34,410 nucleotides of DNA from the NCBI GenBank assembly GCA_049999765.1, contig JBNGIQ010009150.1, positions 1 through 34,410 of the forward strand. The letters run 5' to 3'. The position numbers and the translations under genes were made by a program. The DNA is from Phaeoceros laevis. Taxonomy: Eukaryota; Anthocerotophyta; Anthocerotopsida; Notothyladales. Shown one piece after another: positions 1 to 11,127 of this stretch; the first letter of the stretch is position 1, and each line of letters begins with the position of its first letter. Below the pieces are notes generated by a model, which did not search any database, had not been told where the DNA came from, and saw only the letters and a list, made by a program, of their open reading frames with translations.

Positions 1-599
1 TGCTTGAAAGTCCTTTTGCATCTTGTAGCTGCAAGGTAGAAGTCTCTTTTTGAAGTTTGAGGTTTGCTATGTACTCAACGGTGAGGAGAATGACACACGT
101 TTCTCATGAAACGTGTTGTCTTCTCAAATATACCGGACAACAATGACAAGTTAGGATGTTGTGAGGGCTGAGCCCCATATAGATGGAAATAAACGCTGTT
201 GGAGCAATCCATGCAAGACTCTTTTTTAAACAAAAACCTGATGCTTGATTTTGGGCTGCTTCCTGCAAAAGACGCGATGCCGAACAGTCATTGACGAAAC
301 CTCCATGCGAGAAAAAACTAGGGCTCGGGACGACCTGCAGGCGAACGTGACAACAATTAGTGCTTTCTCAAAGATCACACGGAATTCGTCAAGTTGGCTA
401 TCCAGAACAGTCGTCGATTATCTGAACCTCTACCTTGTCTCAACCCTGTCTCAGCCTTGTCATTTTCAACACAATTTGTCAGGTCCCCTCCGGGGGTAAT
501 GTACTGCATTCAGTCTTTGCCAACTGTGTGTATGTATGTCATAAAGAACACACCACTCTCTCTCATTAAAATTTTATAATATAAGATATGGTATTGGAT
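1..599. other. Intergenic, no gene recognised
   Basis: This is AT-rich sequence with only short, unconvincing open frames. None of the translations resembles a known protein. It leads into the tandem repeat block that begins at 600. Confidence 0.5.
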
Positions 600-743
600 A
601 ATGCTTCACATGTATCGTGATAGTTGTATGTCCTGCTTTGTCTATAATGTAATGCTTCACATGTACCATGATAGTTGTATGTCCTATAATGTAATGCTTC
701 ACATGTACCATGATAGTTGTATGTCCTGCTTTGTCTATAATGT
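600..743. repeat. Three tandem copies of a 51/42/51-bp unit
   Basis: Three adjacent copies begin with AATGCTTCACATGTA and end with TATAATGT, at 600-650, 651-692 and 693-743. The middle copy lacks nine bases (GCTTTGTCT) present in the other two; otherwise the copies differ by a few substitutions. Both unit lengths are multiples of three, so a frame through the array stays open, but the peptide is low-complexity and I do not call it a gene. Further fragments of the core (GTGATAGTTGTATG) lie at about 843 and 869. Confidence 0.85.
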
Positions 744-992
744 TGACTTCAATAGAGATTGGTTTGCAGCTAGGTCAGCATTTTTCAATCCTTCATTAGG
801 TATGTGGTTGTTCTATTTGTCTTGTGAGAATATTTAGTACCTGTGATAGTTGTATGAGAATAGTACTTGTGATAGTTGTATGCCATGCTTTGTCTATAAT
901 GCTGACTTGAGTAGAGTTTGGTTTGCAGCTAGGTTAGCACTTTCCAATCCTTTATTAGATAAGTGGTTGTTCGATTTGTCTTGTGAGAATAA
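732..992. repeat. Direct repeat pair of about 100 bp, spaced about 158 bp
   Basis: The stretch 732-833 recurs at about 890-992. Both copies share TTGTCTATAATG, GGTTTGCAGCTAGGT and TTGTCTTGTGAGAATA, with scattered substitutions. The first copy overlaps the end of the 51-bp array, so the whole 600-992 block looks like one satellite-like region grown by stepwise duplication. No transposase or reverse transcriptase frame is present. Confidence 0.75.
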
Positions 993-1203
993 TACCTTCA
1001 ATATACTGTTGACGAAATGTGCTATGTGTGAGGTCTTCAATTACAATAAGTGCATCTTTTTTGTTATAATTCTAGGCTATCTATGTACAAGATTTAAATA
1101 ATAATGTGATCAACTTAATAAAATCCACAATCTGAGTTGGTGTACACTGTTTACAAACTGATGCATAAAAAACGCCTATACTTGCAATATGTAGCAAGAC
1201 CAT

Positions 1204-1332
1204 AGTGCCCGGGAGCGCTGCTTCCTATCTTGGAAGCGGCCGCTCCCGCTTCCTATCTTGGAAGCGGCGATTCTTTCATATACTTCGAGCACTTGAAAGT
1301 TTCGTTGCGAAACTTTCCCCTAAAATAAGGGG
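1204..1332. repeat. Cluster of short hairpins
   Basis: Four potential stem-loops sit within 130 bases. The palindromic stretch GCTTCCTATCTTGGAAGC occurs twice (about 1220-1237 and 1249-1266), with 6-bp arms. At 1295-1317, GAAAGTTTCG is followed by TTG and its perfect reverse complement, a 10-bp stem. At 1317-1332, CCCCT and AGGGG flank a 6-base A-rich loop. The block opens with AGTGCCCGGGA, which recurs at 10056. A small non-autonomous transposon remnant is possible, but I see no clear terminal inverted repeats or target-site duplication. Confidence 0.6.
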
Positions 1333-2068
1333 CCCCAAAGAAAAATAAAATAACCACTTATACGGTCGAAAAAAACGTTCGTTAAGTTTAAGTTTCGTTT
1401 CGCTTTAGTTTTCCAGGCATCACTTTCAGTTGTTTGAACATGCTTCGCCGGTTCACGGCAACAACAATTGATCACCACCCGTTGCAGTTCAATCCTCTGC
1501 GTGAATTGTTCATTCCAAGCATGTTGGAATGGCGCCCCGAGGCATTGATTGCCTTGCCCTTGTTCTGGGCGGGAAGAGTGAGGCGGCCAGCACAGGATGA
1601 CAACCTACATCAGAGTTCTGCCCTAAACCCTCATTGTGGTAAAAACGTTAGTGGTATAATATGTAAAAATACGTGTAATATGTTAATTTTTTATACCGGA
1701 ATACATGTATTATACGGCGACACCGAAGCGACCTAAAATAAGTCTCGTCGAAACGCACGCATCGTTCGAAATAAAAACGTTGCCATAAAAAACGTCTCGA
1801 TAACTATGAGCAAGACTCAAAATAACTTGTAGAGATGAAATAATAATTTGTATGATGAGTTTATTCATAGTAGGTGACTTCATACTATATTAGAATGTGC
1901 CTAACATGAATGTAAAATCTTCTCTTTTTCACATTGATATAATTGATGTTGACAAAATAACAATAATTATAGTTAGATAATAATCAGAATAATCGTTATT
2001 TTGGAAAGTCCATGTATTTGCACAATTGTAATCATGAAGGAAGTTTATACAACCTTAGAACTGCATCT
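1333..2068. other. AT-rich 3' flank of the PPR gene
   Basis: No gene is recognised. On the minus strand an AATAAA hexamer (plus strand 1860-1865), about 205 bases past the PPR stop codon, is a plausible polyadenylation signal for that gene. The stretch around 1800-2000 is strongly AT-rich. The plant telomere-like string CCCTAAACCCT occurs at about 1621. Confidence 0.4.
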
Positions 2069-4114
2069 TTACTGGCGGTCTCCACATGAACAAAAGCCAT
2101 CCAGGAAACGGTGTATACGGTGGGCATCTCTCACAATAACTTCTCGCTTTTCAAGACGAGACATGACCTTCGTGCTGCTATGACAATCACTGCACATGCG
2201 AAGATTCTTTGTAACAAGCAAGGTCTCGCCGTCTGAGGTGTTCAGGAGGCCATACGCTAGAGCCAGTTTTTCCGCATGTCCACACAGCGCATCTTCTTTA
2301 TCCCGCTCGGACACAACCTTCAGCACTAACTCCGTCTGTGGGACATGGGAACCCTCGTCCTTTAACCTCAAATTCACGCTCCTCAGTTTTGATGACGTGT
2401 CAGACCCGTTTTCTCCCACTGCGAACTCATGCACCTTGCTCTTCACTTCAATGCACGCCTTTGCAGGCTTCTTCTTGGCACCTGCAGACCTTCTCAACGT
2501 TTCTATTCTATCAACATCCCTCCACCTGCCAGTATTTGCATACAAATTGCCCAGCAGTGCATATGCAGCCGCACTTTCAGGTTCCAATGCAGTCAAATGA
2601 TCAAAACATCTGCGTCCCCTCTCCAGGTCACCCTGACTTTTACAGGCAGACAATAAAGATCTCCACCCCACAATCTGACCTTCTTTGAATGGCATACTTT
2701 CTAGAACACACTCTGCCTCATCAAGGCGTCCTGACCGTGCCAGAAGATCAACCAAGCAATTATAGTGATAAGCATTAGGTGCGATTCCATGGCCTTGCAT
2801 CAGTTCGAAATACTTTTGACCTTCATGCACCAGCCCTGACTGACTGCACGCCACCAAAAGACAACTGTAAGTCGTCTCATCAGGTTCACAACCTTGCTGC
2901 CGCATCTCTTCGAAACACCGAATTGCCATTTGGCCATTACCCTGCTGGGCATACCCGTTCAGCATCGCAGTCCAGGAGACCACTGTTCTTCTGGGCAACC
3001 GGTTGAAGACTTTGCGAGCATCCTCTAACCTCCCACATTTTGCATACATGTCGACCAGGCAGTTGCCAACAAGGACATCAGCTTCCAAGCCTCTTTCTTG
3101 GATCTGTGCATGAAGGTGCTTGCCCTGGTACAAGGCTCCAATACTCCCACATGCTTGGAGTAGGGACATGAATGTCACATGGTTTGCAGGAGTCACTGCC
3201 TCCTGCTGCATACTTGCATAAAGAGAAAGTGCTTCTTGACCAAGCCCATGCTGCGTATATCCCGAAATCATGGCAGTCCATGTCACAACATCTTTAAAGC
3301 GTAGTCCGTCAAACACACTACGAGCCTGCTCCAAGCTCCCACATTTAGAGTACATATCCACCAGGCAGTTGCTGACAAATATATTAGGCTCACCTGCATT
3401 CCCCATGATATCACCATGTACCTCCTTGCCAAAGGCCAAGTCTCCTGCATTTGCGCATGCTTTTAAAACTGCTACAAAAATATGATTGTCTGGCTTGATG
3501 GTTGACTGTCGCACCTGCTGATATAGGTTGATAGCATCCTTGGGCTGTCCGTGCAGAGCATGTGCCAGAATAATGGCTGCCCAATTATGGGCATTCGGCT
3601 CCTTCACCTTGGCAAAGACCTGCATTGCTTCCTCCAGTTTTCCATGAGAGATATACATGCGAATAATATGGTTGCCTAAGAATGCATCAGACTCATACCC
3701 AGTTCTGATGGCAAGACCATGAACACATTTACCAAGGACCAAATCCTTTTTCGCTATGCACCTCTTCAAGACAAAATAGAGCAAAGAATCATTAATTTGA
3801 TACCCTTCCTTCACCAGCCGGTGTAACGTTTCAATGGCCTCCTTGAGCTCTCCCTCCTCACAAAATCTGCTCAATTTTTCATAGCTCAAATCACCTCCAT
3901 ATCTTGCCTCCAAACAAGGGCGGGCAGCGTTTTTTCCAGCTAAGTTGAGAAGCTTCTCGTTGGTGAGCTTCTCGACAGACAGGGCCAGCTCCATGGCATA
4001 CAGGGTATCCTCCTTCCCTGGGGCCGGTGCAATTGCTCTCTGTTTCTCTGGGACAGAAGTTCCTCCAACGAGGGCCAATGAGGTGGTCGTGCCTGGGCTT
4101 GTCCGCAGCATCAT
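2069..4114 (-). CDS. PLS-class PPR protein with KP-type DYW deaminase domain ending in DRQ; organelle RNA editing factor
   Basis: Intronless, 681 residues from the first ATG (4114); the open frame runs 22 codons further up without an ATG. PPR proteins of this class bind one organelle transcript and the C-terminal DYW domain edits a pyrimidine. About 14 P-, L- and S-type repeats, including E1 and E2, are visible from residue 75 to about 547; S repeats such as C-L-V-D-M-Y-S-K-C-G are at 250-259 and 351-361. The DYW domain follows: K-K-K-P-A at 547-551 where the canonical domain has its PG box, H-A-E at 613-615 (catalytic Glu), C-S-D-C-H at 641-645 (zinc), and C-S-C-G at 675-678. The last three residues are D-R-Q, not D-Y-W. 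KP-type domains with altered endings belong to a clade linked to U-to-C editing, so a reverse-editing role is inferred. The N-terminus (MMLRTSPGTTT) could be a plastid or mitochondrial presequence. The target site cannot be read from this window. Confidence 0.9.
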   Translation of the reverse strand: MMLRTSPGTTTSLALVGGTSVPEKQRAIAPAPGKEDTLYAMELALSVEKLTNEKLLNLAGKNAARPCLEARYGGDLSYEKLSRFCEEGELKEAIETLHRLVKEGYQINDSLLYFVLKRCIAKKDLVLGKCVHGLAIRTGYESDAFLGNHIIRMYISHGKLEEAMQVFAKVKEPNAHNWAAIILAHALHGQPKDAINLYQQVRQSTIKPDNHIFVAVLKACANAGDLAFGKEVHGDIMGNAGEPNIFVSNCLVDMYSKCGSLEQARSVFDGLRFKDVVTWTAMISGYTQHGLGQEALSLYASMQQEAVTPANHVTFMSLLQACGSIGALYQGKHLHAQIQERGLEADVLVGNCLVDMYAKCGRLEDARKVFNRLPRRTVVSWTAMLNGYAQQGNGQMAIRCFEEMRQQGCEPDETTYSCLLVACSQSGLVHEGQKYFELMQGHGIAPNAYHYNCLVDLLARSGRLDEAECVLESMPFKEGQIVGWRSLLSACKSQGDLERGRRCFDHLTALEPESAAAYALLGNLYANTGRWRDVDRIETLRRSAGAKKKPAKACIEVKSKVHEFAVGENGSDTSSKLRSVNLRLKDEGSHVPQTELVLKVVSERDKEDALCGHAEKLALAYGLLNTSDGETLLVTKNLRMCSDCHSSTKVMSRLEKREVIVRDAHRIHRFLDGFCSCGDRQ

Positions 4115-4841
4115 CGTGAACACTGCCAAGCATACAGCATCCGAATTAGCTCTCACTGCCTTCAACAAGCAAACCGTCAAAAGTTATCTGTCCCACAGCA
4201 CAGTCACGCAGCTAACTAAACCTGCCACCAAAAGATCAACTGGTAGCAAAGGACATACAGGAGACTCTACCAGGACAACTGATGATAAGCCATTAGCTGG
4301 GAAGAAGTGAACAGGAGGCAGACACCAAACTCAGGCCTACAGTGCTGCCGGGTTGTGAATGGCTTGGTCGCGCTGCTGTCGACTACGGGTTCGTCTCATT
4401 GCAAACCGAGCGAGGGAAAGCAAGCACATCATCCAGCTACACTCAGTCCCTAATTGAAGACAATTGACTGTAAAACGGGATAACGGAACGGCCTGAGGAG
4501 CACAGTGTAAGCCTGTGCCACGCCTGCACAAAGTACGGCATGTATGATATCCGCCACCTTGCTTGCACGTGCACAGTACACTATCGCTAGAGTCGGACAG
4601 GGCGGCGGACTCCGGAGTCGGCCACACTGATTGGCGGGCTAATTGCGAATTTGCGACGCTACTTTTCGCCGTGTATGTACTATAAATTACTGAGTCCCGG
4701 CAGACACCAAGTTCATTATTGCCGCACCTGTAGGCCCCAATCTATGAAATGGGATGTGGAGGTCAGCACCCACGGATGCCTCGGGACATCAGCTCCGACA
4801 GTATTTATGATTGACGAACCTGCCGCTCAAATCGCTGCGCG
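4115..4841. promoter_or_regulatory. Divergent promoter region between the PPR and PAA2 genes
   Basis: This 727-bp head-to-head interval must hold both promoters and 5' UTRs. A TATA-box-like TATAAATT lies at 4681-4688 on the plus strand, about 155 bases before the PAA2 ATG, which suggests a transcription start near 4710. A CCAAT box in reverse (ATTGG) lies at about 4630. No clear TATA box was found for the PPR side. Confidence 0.5.
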
Positions 4842-7800
4842 ATGATGGCTATATCCTGGCTCCAAAGAGCTCCTCCAGGGGCTGCAATTGGTGTGGAGTT
4901 GCGTGTTTTCAGGCATGGCGAGAATGTTGTGGAAGGAAGTGACGCCCAGCTTCGGCGCTCAGCATCCTTCGGGCAAATACTGCTTTCCCAGCGAGCACCT
5001 GTCAGAGCAACGACTGAAGTGAGAAATGTGCGTAGAAGTTTTGGATCTGTTGAATACCGGCATTTGTCTAAGGTGCGACAAGCTCCCTGGAAATGGAACG
5101 TCTCAAGCGGGGGCCGCAGGAGATGTGTGAGGATTCAGGCTGTTGGGGTAGATGTCCCAAGTACTGCAGGAGGAGGCACGTCGGGCTGCACGGATGCTAT
5201 TGTGCTCGACGTCGAGGGAATGATGTGCGGTGGCTGCGTGGCAAGAGTCCGGAACTTGTTGTACGCAGACGAGAGAGTTGAATCTGCGGCTGTCAACATA
5301 CTCACCGAGACAGCAGCTATTCGCATTCGAACAACCGCAGAAGGTGGTAACGAGAGCAATGCAGGAGTGGGGGACGAACTGGCCGCTCGACTGTCTGTGT
5401 CGGGGTTTCCTTCCAAACAGAGAGTGGCAGGAATTGGGGATGGGAGTGCTACCAAGAAGAGAGAGGAAATGGTGCTAAAAAAGGAAGAGCTTATCAGGAA
5501 GAGCACTGGGCAGGTCGCATTTGCTTGGACTCTGGTAGCGCTGTGCTGCGGGACGCATGCAGCTCATTTTGCGCACAACCTTGGATTTCATGGCCTCATG
5601 TACGGTATGGATAAAGAGCTTTCCCCTGGATGAAGTCCGTCGTTTCACGAAGCAGCTAATTTTCTGGTTGGTCTTAGCACACTTCAACATCATCTGTGTC
5701 CTTTCATGTATTACAACGTGGAAGTATTGGGGTTTTCTTGCCAGGTCCTGTAGCCGATATCCTTCACAGTCCGATCTTCAAATGTGCTGTGGCATCAGTT
5801 ACACTTCTTGGACCTGCGAGAGGTGTGCTACGTTCAGCTTTGTGCTTGTCATTCTCGAATGACTAGTTCTGCTGGTCTCCTTCTCTAAAGTCCCCTTTCA
5901 TGCTTACAGAGTTGCTGGTAGATGGTGCAAACGCCTTCGCCAGAAAATCCCCGAATATGAATACCCTTGTGGGATTTGGTGCCTCTTCAGCTTTTCTTAT
6001 TAGTGCTGTAAGTGAGCATAATAGTTTGACAAAGTGGTGCGGTCTTACATCTTTTCAGCTTCAAATTTCACGTCATATCTTGGAGCAGTATGTTCAGTAT
6101 TTTCCTGTGCAGCAGTGGACGAGAGACAGATTACTTGACTTAGTAATGTCCCTTGTGCTATATTTTACTTGGTTCTTGAAGGTCTCCTTGGCAAATCCTG
6201 GGCTAAACTGGGATGCTACTTTCTTCGACGAGCCAGTGGGTACCGCCTCCTGTTGACTTGTTCATTTTCTCAACGTTGAAGTTCTTAACAACAAGTTTGA
6301 TGGCTCTCCAGGTGATGTTACTGGCGTTTGTTCTCTTGGGCCGAGCCCTTGAAGGGCGTGCACGTGTGCAAGCTTCAAGCGACATGCAAGATCTTCTTGT
6401 AAGTGGCTGCAACTGTAGCTATGTAGCACATTATTTGTTGGAGCTTAATTGCTGGTTTCAGAGCTGATTTTTAGATTCACATATGGGGCAACAGACGTGC
6501 TCGGGGGCCTGACTCCTCATGGTTCGTCTTGTCAGTCCTTAGTACCATCTAAATCGAGGCTGATTGTATCTGAGGATGAAGGAGGAGATGATACTGCAGA
6601 AGTACCTGTCAGCAAAGGGATGGCTGTAGAGGTTGCAACAGAGCAAGTCCGCATTGGAGACTGTGTTCTAGTACTGCCTGGCGAGACCATTCCTGTTGAC
6701 GTACTACTGATTAAACCAACCTTTCTCAAGCCTTAGAGTCTCGCTGACAGTCGTGAGACTCCTCACAGTTAAGCAACAGCCTCTCATATGACTGCTGTGC
6801 ATTGCAGGGAAAAGTGTTGGCAGGTAGAAGTGCTGTTGATGAGTCAATGCTCACCGGTGAACCTCTGCCCGTCCCTAAGATAAAAGGTCTTATGGTGTCA
6901 GCAGGAACAACTAACTGGGTATGGAGTTAACGTGTCCATGAAATGCAGACTTGGTGCGAAGTTGGCCGTAGACTGGTATTGAAGTGGTTGTGGGCTGTAC
7001 CGGTTGCTATCTCAGCTCATTCCTTAGCCTGTTTGTGGTTCCAGGAAGGTCCCATCCGTATAAAGGCTACTGCAACTGGGGCCCAATCTTCTGTATCAAG
7101 CATTATTCAAATGGTGCGAATGTTCAACTTACCTTTGAGTGCTCCTTGGTCAAACCTGTCTTATCATCCTTTCGAGTTTACGCCACTCTTGGATCATGGC
7201 AGGTAGAGGATGCACAAGGGAGGGAGGCACCTGTCCAGCGATTTGCCGATAAAATTGCTGGACCTTTTGCCTACACTATAATGGCTCTTTCAGGATTGAC
7301 TTTTTCTTTTTGGTTTGCTACATCTCCTACTGTAGGTTTGGCGAATTGTGATCATTTAAACAACACTAGGAGCAATAGATTGCAATGTAGGGTTTTAAGT
7401 ATTTACTGGGTCTTGCAAGCTGGATCTAGGCATCGCAGTTGCCTTAGTCCTCTTTGTGTGAATCTCAGTTTGTTAACAATCATCAGCCGGACTTGTCTCA
7501 TGCCCTAATCTTATCTATGCTTGGGTAGGTACTTTTTAGGGACAAGCTTATTTCCCGATGTGCTACTAAGTGACGCTGCTGGTACAGAAGGGAGCACCCT
7601 CCTCCTGAGTCTCAAATTGGCTATTGATGTGCTTGTAAGTGATCATCTGGATTGCTCTCACGATCTAACCTCAATGTCAATGGGCCAATGTCGCAAATCG
7701 AGGGGTTTTGATGATGTCCTCTTTGATGTAAGGTGGTGGCCTGTCCTTGTGCACTAGGACTGGCAACTCCAACTGCCGTGCTCGTTGGTACATCTCTAGG

Positions 7801-9620
7801 TGAGCTTCTACTGTCGTTTGAAGAAATAATTGTTGCAGTAATCCCTCTCTATACTGTACTCTGTGCCACTAGAATGTCATATAGTTTCTGTCCTCCCTAT
7901 TCCAGGTGCTAAACGAGGGCTATTGATTAGAGGGGGTGATGTGTTGGAACGCTTGGCTCGGGTTGACAAAGTGATTTTTGATAAGGTAGTTCACAGCATT
8001 GTATTCTTGCGCATTGAGAACAAGTCATTCCTCAAGCATGGGTGAAATTGGACTCACTGCTGCTGTTTTGGTAACAACTTTGAGCAGACGGGGACCCTCA
8101 CCAGGGGTCATCCAAGTGTAGCAGCAGTAGCTGCCCTAGAAGGACATGATGAACACTCGGTGCTTCAGTTGGCAGCTTCTGTGGAAAAAGACACTTCACA
8201 TCCTATAGCTTCTGCAATAGTAGCTAGAGCTGAGGCACTGAACCTGTCACTCCCATCAACCGCAGGCCAGCTAACTGAGCCTGGTTGTGGTGCTCTGGCC
8301 CAACTCAATGGCCAGATTGTGGCTGTTGGCGTGTTTAACTGGGTTCAAGGCTGTTGCAACGTGCATCCAGAACCAGACAGGACAAAAGGTGCAACTGTGA
8401 AGGCAGAAGAACTGGACGCCTCTTTGAGAGAAACCCTGTCCTGTAATATGGAGGAGTCAATGCTCGAGCAATCACAGACTATTGTCTTTGTGGGTGTTGA
8501 AGGCCGTGGTGTTATTGGCGCAATTGCCATCACTGATTCTTTAAGGGATGATGCGAAGGAGACAGTACAAAGGTGAGAGGTCAACCATAGGCTTTGCTGA
8601 GGTCATAACTTAATACAAGTTTCTCGGTAGATGCCGTACAAGTTTCTCGGTAGATGCCTGCCAATGTTTTCATTCTCTGGCACTCCTGTTGTGAAGTTAT
8701 CCAGATGTCTCTTGCGTCCAGGTTAAAGGAGCTTGGAGCAGACACACTAGTACTTTCCGGAGACAAGAGGGAAGCTGCCGCCAAGGTTGCTGCCACAGTT
8801 GGTATCATGGACGAGACAAGTGCTCAAGGAGATTTGCGGCCCAATGATAAAGCCAATGTTGTTTCATCTCTGCGCAAGAATGGCTTTGTCGTTGCTATGG
8901 TGAGGACCAACACCTCAGATTCTCAATAGTTTCAGGCATCACAGCAAGCGGTGCTGAAGTCCTGCAAAGTTTTGCTGATCCCGTCTTATGTGTCTGTGTT
9001 GGACTTCTGATCTTGGTTTCTTGTGCCATTTTATCTCTGAAAAGGTAGGGGATGGTGTGAATGATGCGCCAGCATTGGCCTGCGCGGATGTCGGTATGGC
9101 ATTAAAACTTCAATCCAGAGTGGATGCTGCATCTGATGCCGCTTCAGTTATCTTGCTGAGAAATCGACTATTTCAGGTGATGTACCTCAACAAGGTTGAC
9201 TTTGCAATGGCTCAATGAAACACACCTCATTGCTGAAGTATCTTTCAAGATGCAGGTAGTGGAGGCAGTGGATCTATCTCGAGCTACAATACAAAAAGTG
9301 TATCAAAATCTGGGTTGGGCTCTAGCTTACAACTCAATAGCTGTCCCAATCGCAGCAGGAGTTTTCCTACCGGCGTTCGATTTTGCTTTGACACCCTCCC
9401 TAGCAGGTTCGTTCCCTTCAACTCCCGATTTTGGCAGAATGTGCGGTTTCTCTCAGTGGAATAACTGAAAAGTGGATTGTGACATTGTACAGGAGGGATG
9501 ATGGCAATGAGCTCAGTTTTTGTGGTCACCAATTCACTCTTGTTGCGTCTTCATCCTGCCTTGAAATCCAAGGATGACTCCAAACAGGAAGTTCAAAACC
9601 CTTGGCGCGCTGAGACCTAG
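4842..9620 (+). CDS. PAA2: Chloroplast (thylakoid) copper-transporting P1B-type ATPase, PAA2/HMA8 type
   Basis: Cu+ pump expected in the thylakoid membrane, supplying plastocyanin. Exons: 4842-5604, 5745-5822, 5910-6007, 6182-6235, 6312-6398, 6536-6700, 6808-6918, 7045-7113, 7203-7312, 7529-7634, 7733-7799, 7906-7985, 8088-8572, 8722-8899, 9045-9176, 9256-9406, 9493-9620. They sum to 2862 nt, 953 residues. After a basic transit-like leader comes a heavy-metal domain with G-M-M-C-G-G-C (126-132), transmembrane segments, the actuator loop T-G-E (431-433), the metal-binding C-P-C (551-553), the phosphorylation motif D-K-T-G-T-L-T (Asp595), the S-H-P-I signature of heavy-metal ATPases (633-636) and G-D-G-V-N-D (819-824). 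All catalytic motifs are intact. The exon-by-exon match, including [11 protein letters not shown] and the C-terminal NSLLL, fits PAA2 better than the envelope paralogue PAA1. Some donors are weak (GTGGGT at 6236, GTTTGC at 7313) but are fixed by frame. Confidence 0.95.
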
Positions 9621-10055
9621 CACCATATGATTTCGCCAGGATGTATACCAGCTTGCTAACTTGTGACACCCAGACTCTCGGAGAACTTCTGGGTCTCACC
9701 ATGTAAAATAACCTTATGCGTCGCAGGCTAATTATGGAACGTGCAAAGCCCTTGCTGATGAATCGACCGAGGATCTGGCCTGGACACGCAACCTTCTTTG
9801 CAGCATGATCCCCCGATCACCTGCCGCCCATCTCTCTGCCTCCCCCTATACATGTAAGCGGGGCAATCGTAGAGTGTAACGCTGTTTGTCACTGCGCATC
9901 ATTGGCACTGCCCATGCCATGGAACAGATTCCATAAGTGGGACGCGTCTGGAACACCTCAGCGCTCGAATAGCGTGAAAAAATGAGCGTGCGATAGAGTG
10001 GCAGGAGTGTTCATAGGTGAAATAAACAATAGGCGCACTTATATTAATTCGCTTA

Positions 10056-10172
10056 AGTGCCCGGGATCGCGTGGCGCCACCGGGGATGGCGCGGCGACCG
10101 GGACCGCGCTGCAAACCTTTTTTTAGCCCATCCCGTGCTTTGCGGGGCTGCGCGGGGCCGCGCGGTGACCCC
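10056..10172. repeat. GC-rich island starting AGTGCCCGGGA
   Basis: A sharp GC-rich patch of CG-dense words (GGCGCCACCGG, GGCGCGGCGACCGG, GCGCGGGGCCGCGCGG) is set in AT-rich surroundings. It begins with the same 11-mer, AGTGCCCGGGA, as the hairpin cluster at 1204. The abrupt composition change suggests inserted sequence, perhaps a fragment of a mobile element, but no ends can be defined. Confidence 0.4.
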
Positions 10173-10701
10173 AAAATGCTATGTGAACGGGCCATCAAAC
10201 ACGCTAAAGCTGGCTTGAACATATCGTCTCTCGCACACGAGGCTTGATATAGTAAATGGTAAATTGAAGACCATGTATGAATCCACAACGCAAACCCTCT
10301 AGACAGCATAATGGCAAGAAGTGCTTGAAGTTGTGATGATGCATAAACATCCATGGCATAATCTATTGTTAACACACAGCCTTCAACACCGTGAGCCCCA
10401 AATGATGAGTGCTCATCATTATCAAGGAATTGAAGTACATTTTGCAAAATCTCTACTGTGGCCATAGCTACGAAATACACAACCATGTGATTGGTGGCAG
10501 CCATCCTTAAAATGGTTAGCAAGCAAGTACAAAGATGATACACACAAGAAAAAAATAAGTGACGAAAAGCTCACAACATGAGTGCATGTGCACCATAGTG
10601 CTTAGAGGTAGCCATGCCCGTGGAGGACGGACAGCTCAAGAGAACTCACGAGAGCACACGCGAACATGGGAGCGGAGAAGCGACAAAAGCATGTAAGGGG
10701 T

Positions 10702-10936
10702 CCATCCCAGTAGCGATCCATGGCATGGGGGGCCTCACCATTTCCTTTTAGGGCACCGCTTCCTTTTCAATGTCCCGCATCACAGTAATGATCCATCTCG
10801 GATGGGGGATTGCTTAAAAATCACGTTTTTGGGAACCGGTGATATAAGTCACATTTTCATTGTCTCCCATCCCAGTAGTGATCCATATGGGATGGGGACT
10901 GCTTAAAAATCCCGTTTTAGGGAACTGGTGATATCA
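10702..10936. repeat. Degenerate tandem repeat, about three copies of 75-90 bp
   Basis: The core CATCCCAGTAGTGATCCAT, followed by a G-rich word, appears at about 10702, 10777 and 10867. The last two copies also share GGGAYTGCTTAAAAATC, CGTTTT and GGGAACYGGTGATAT. The first copy diverges after the core. The function is unknown; no coding frame runs through the array. Confidence 0.7.
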
Positions 10937-11127
10937 AGCCACCGGCGCCGGTGGCGCCCGTACAAAGGGCAGACGTCGGTCACACCCCGGCTCCGGTAGC
11001 CGCTCCGCGACAAAAAAATGTAGGGGGGTGGTCCTTAAATTAAGACTCATGTAGCGGGTTCCTCAAAACCTGTGGGGGTCGTTTTTTGGGTGGGTCTACA
11101 ATGCTCCGGTTCCGTATAGCGCTCTCC

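Noticed and set aside
600-743. CRISPR-like direct repeats
   Set aside because: The copies are adjacent with no unique spacers; this is a eukaryotic tandem repeat.
2069-4180. Extending the PPR protein to a TTG at 4180
   Set aside because: TTG is not a normal plant nuclear start; the first ATG is at 4114.
2196-4310. Several plus-strand open frames opposite the PPR gene (for example 2196-2600 and 3945-4310)
   Set aside because: They are antisense shadows of a clear PPR-DYW coding frame and have no homology of their own.
9899-10543. Minus-strand open frame of 214 codons between PAA2 and the CemA-like gene
   Set aside because: No recognisable domain; it crosses the GC-rich island and its composition changes sharply inside the frame. 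It could be a transposon relic but cannot be supported as a gene.
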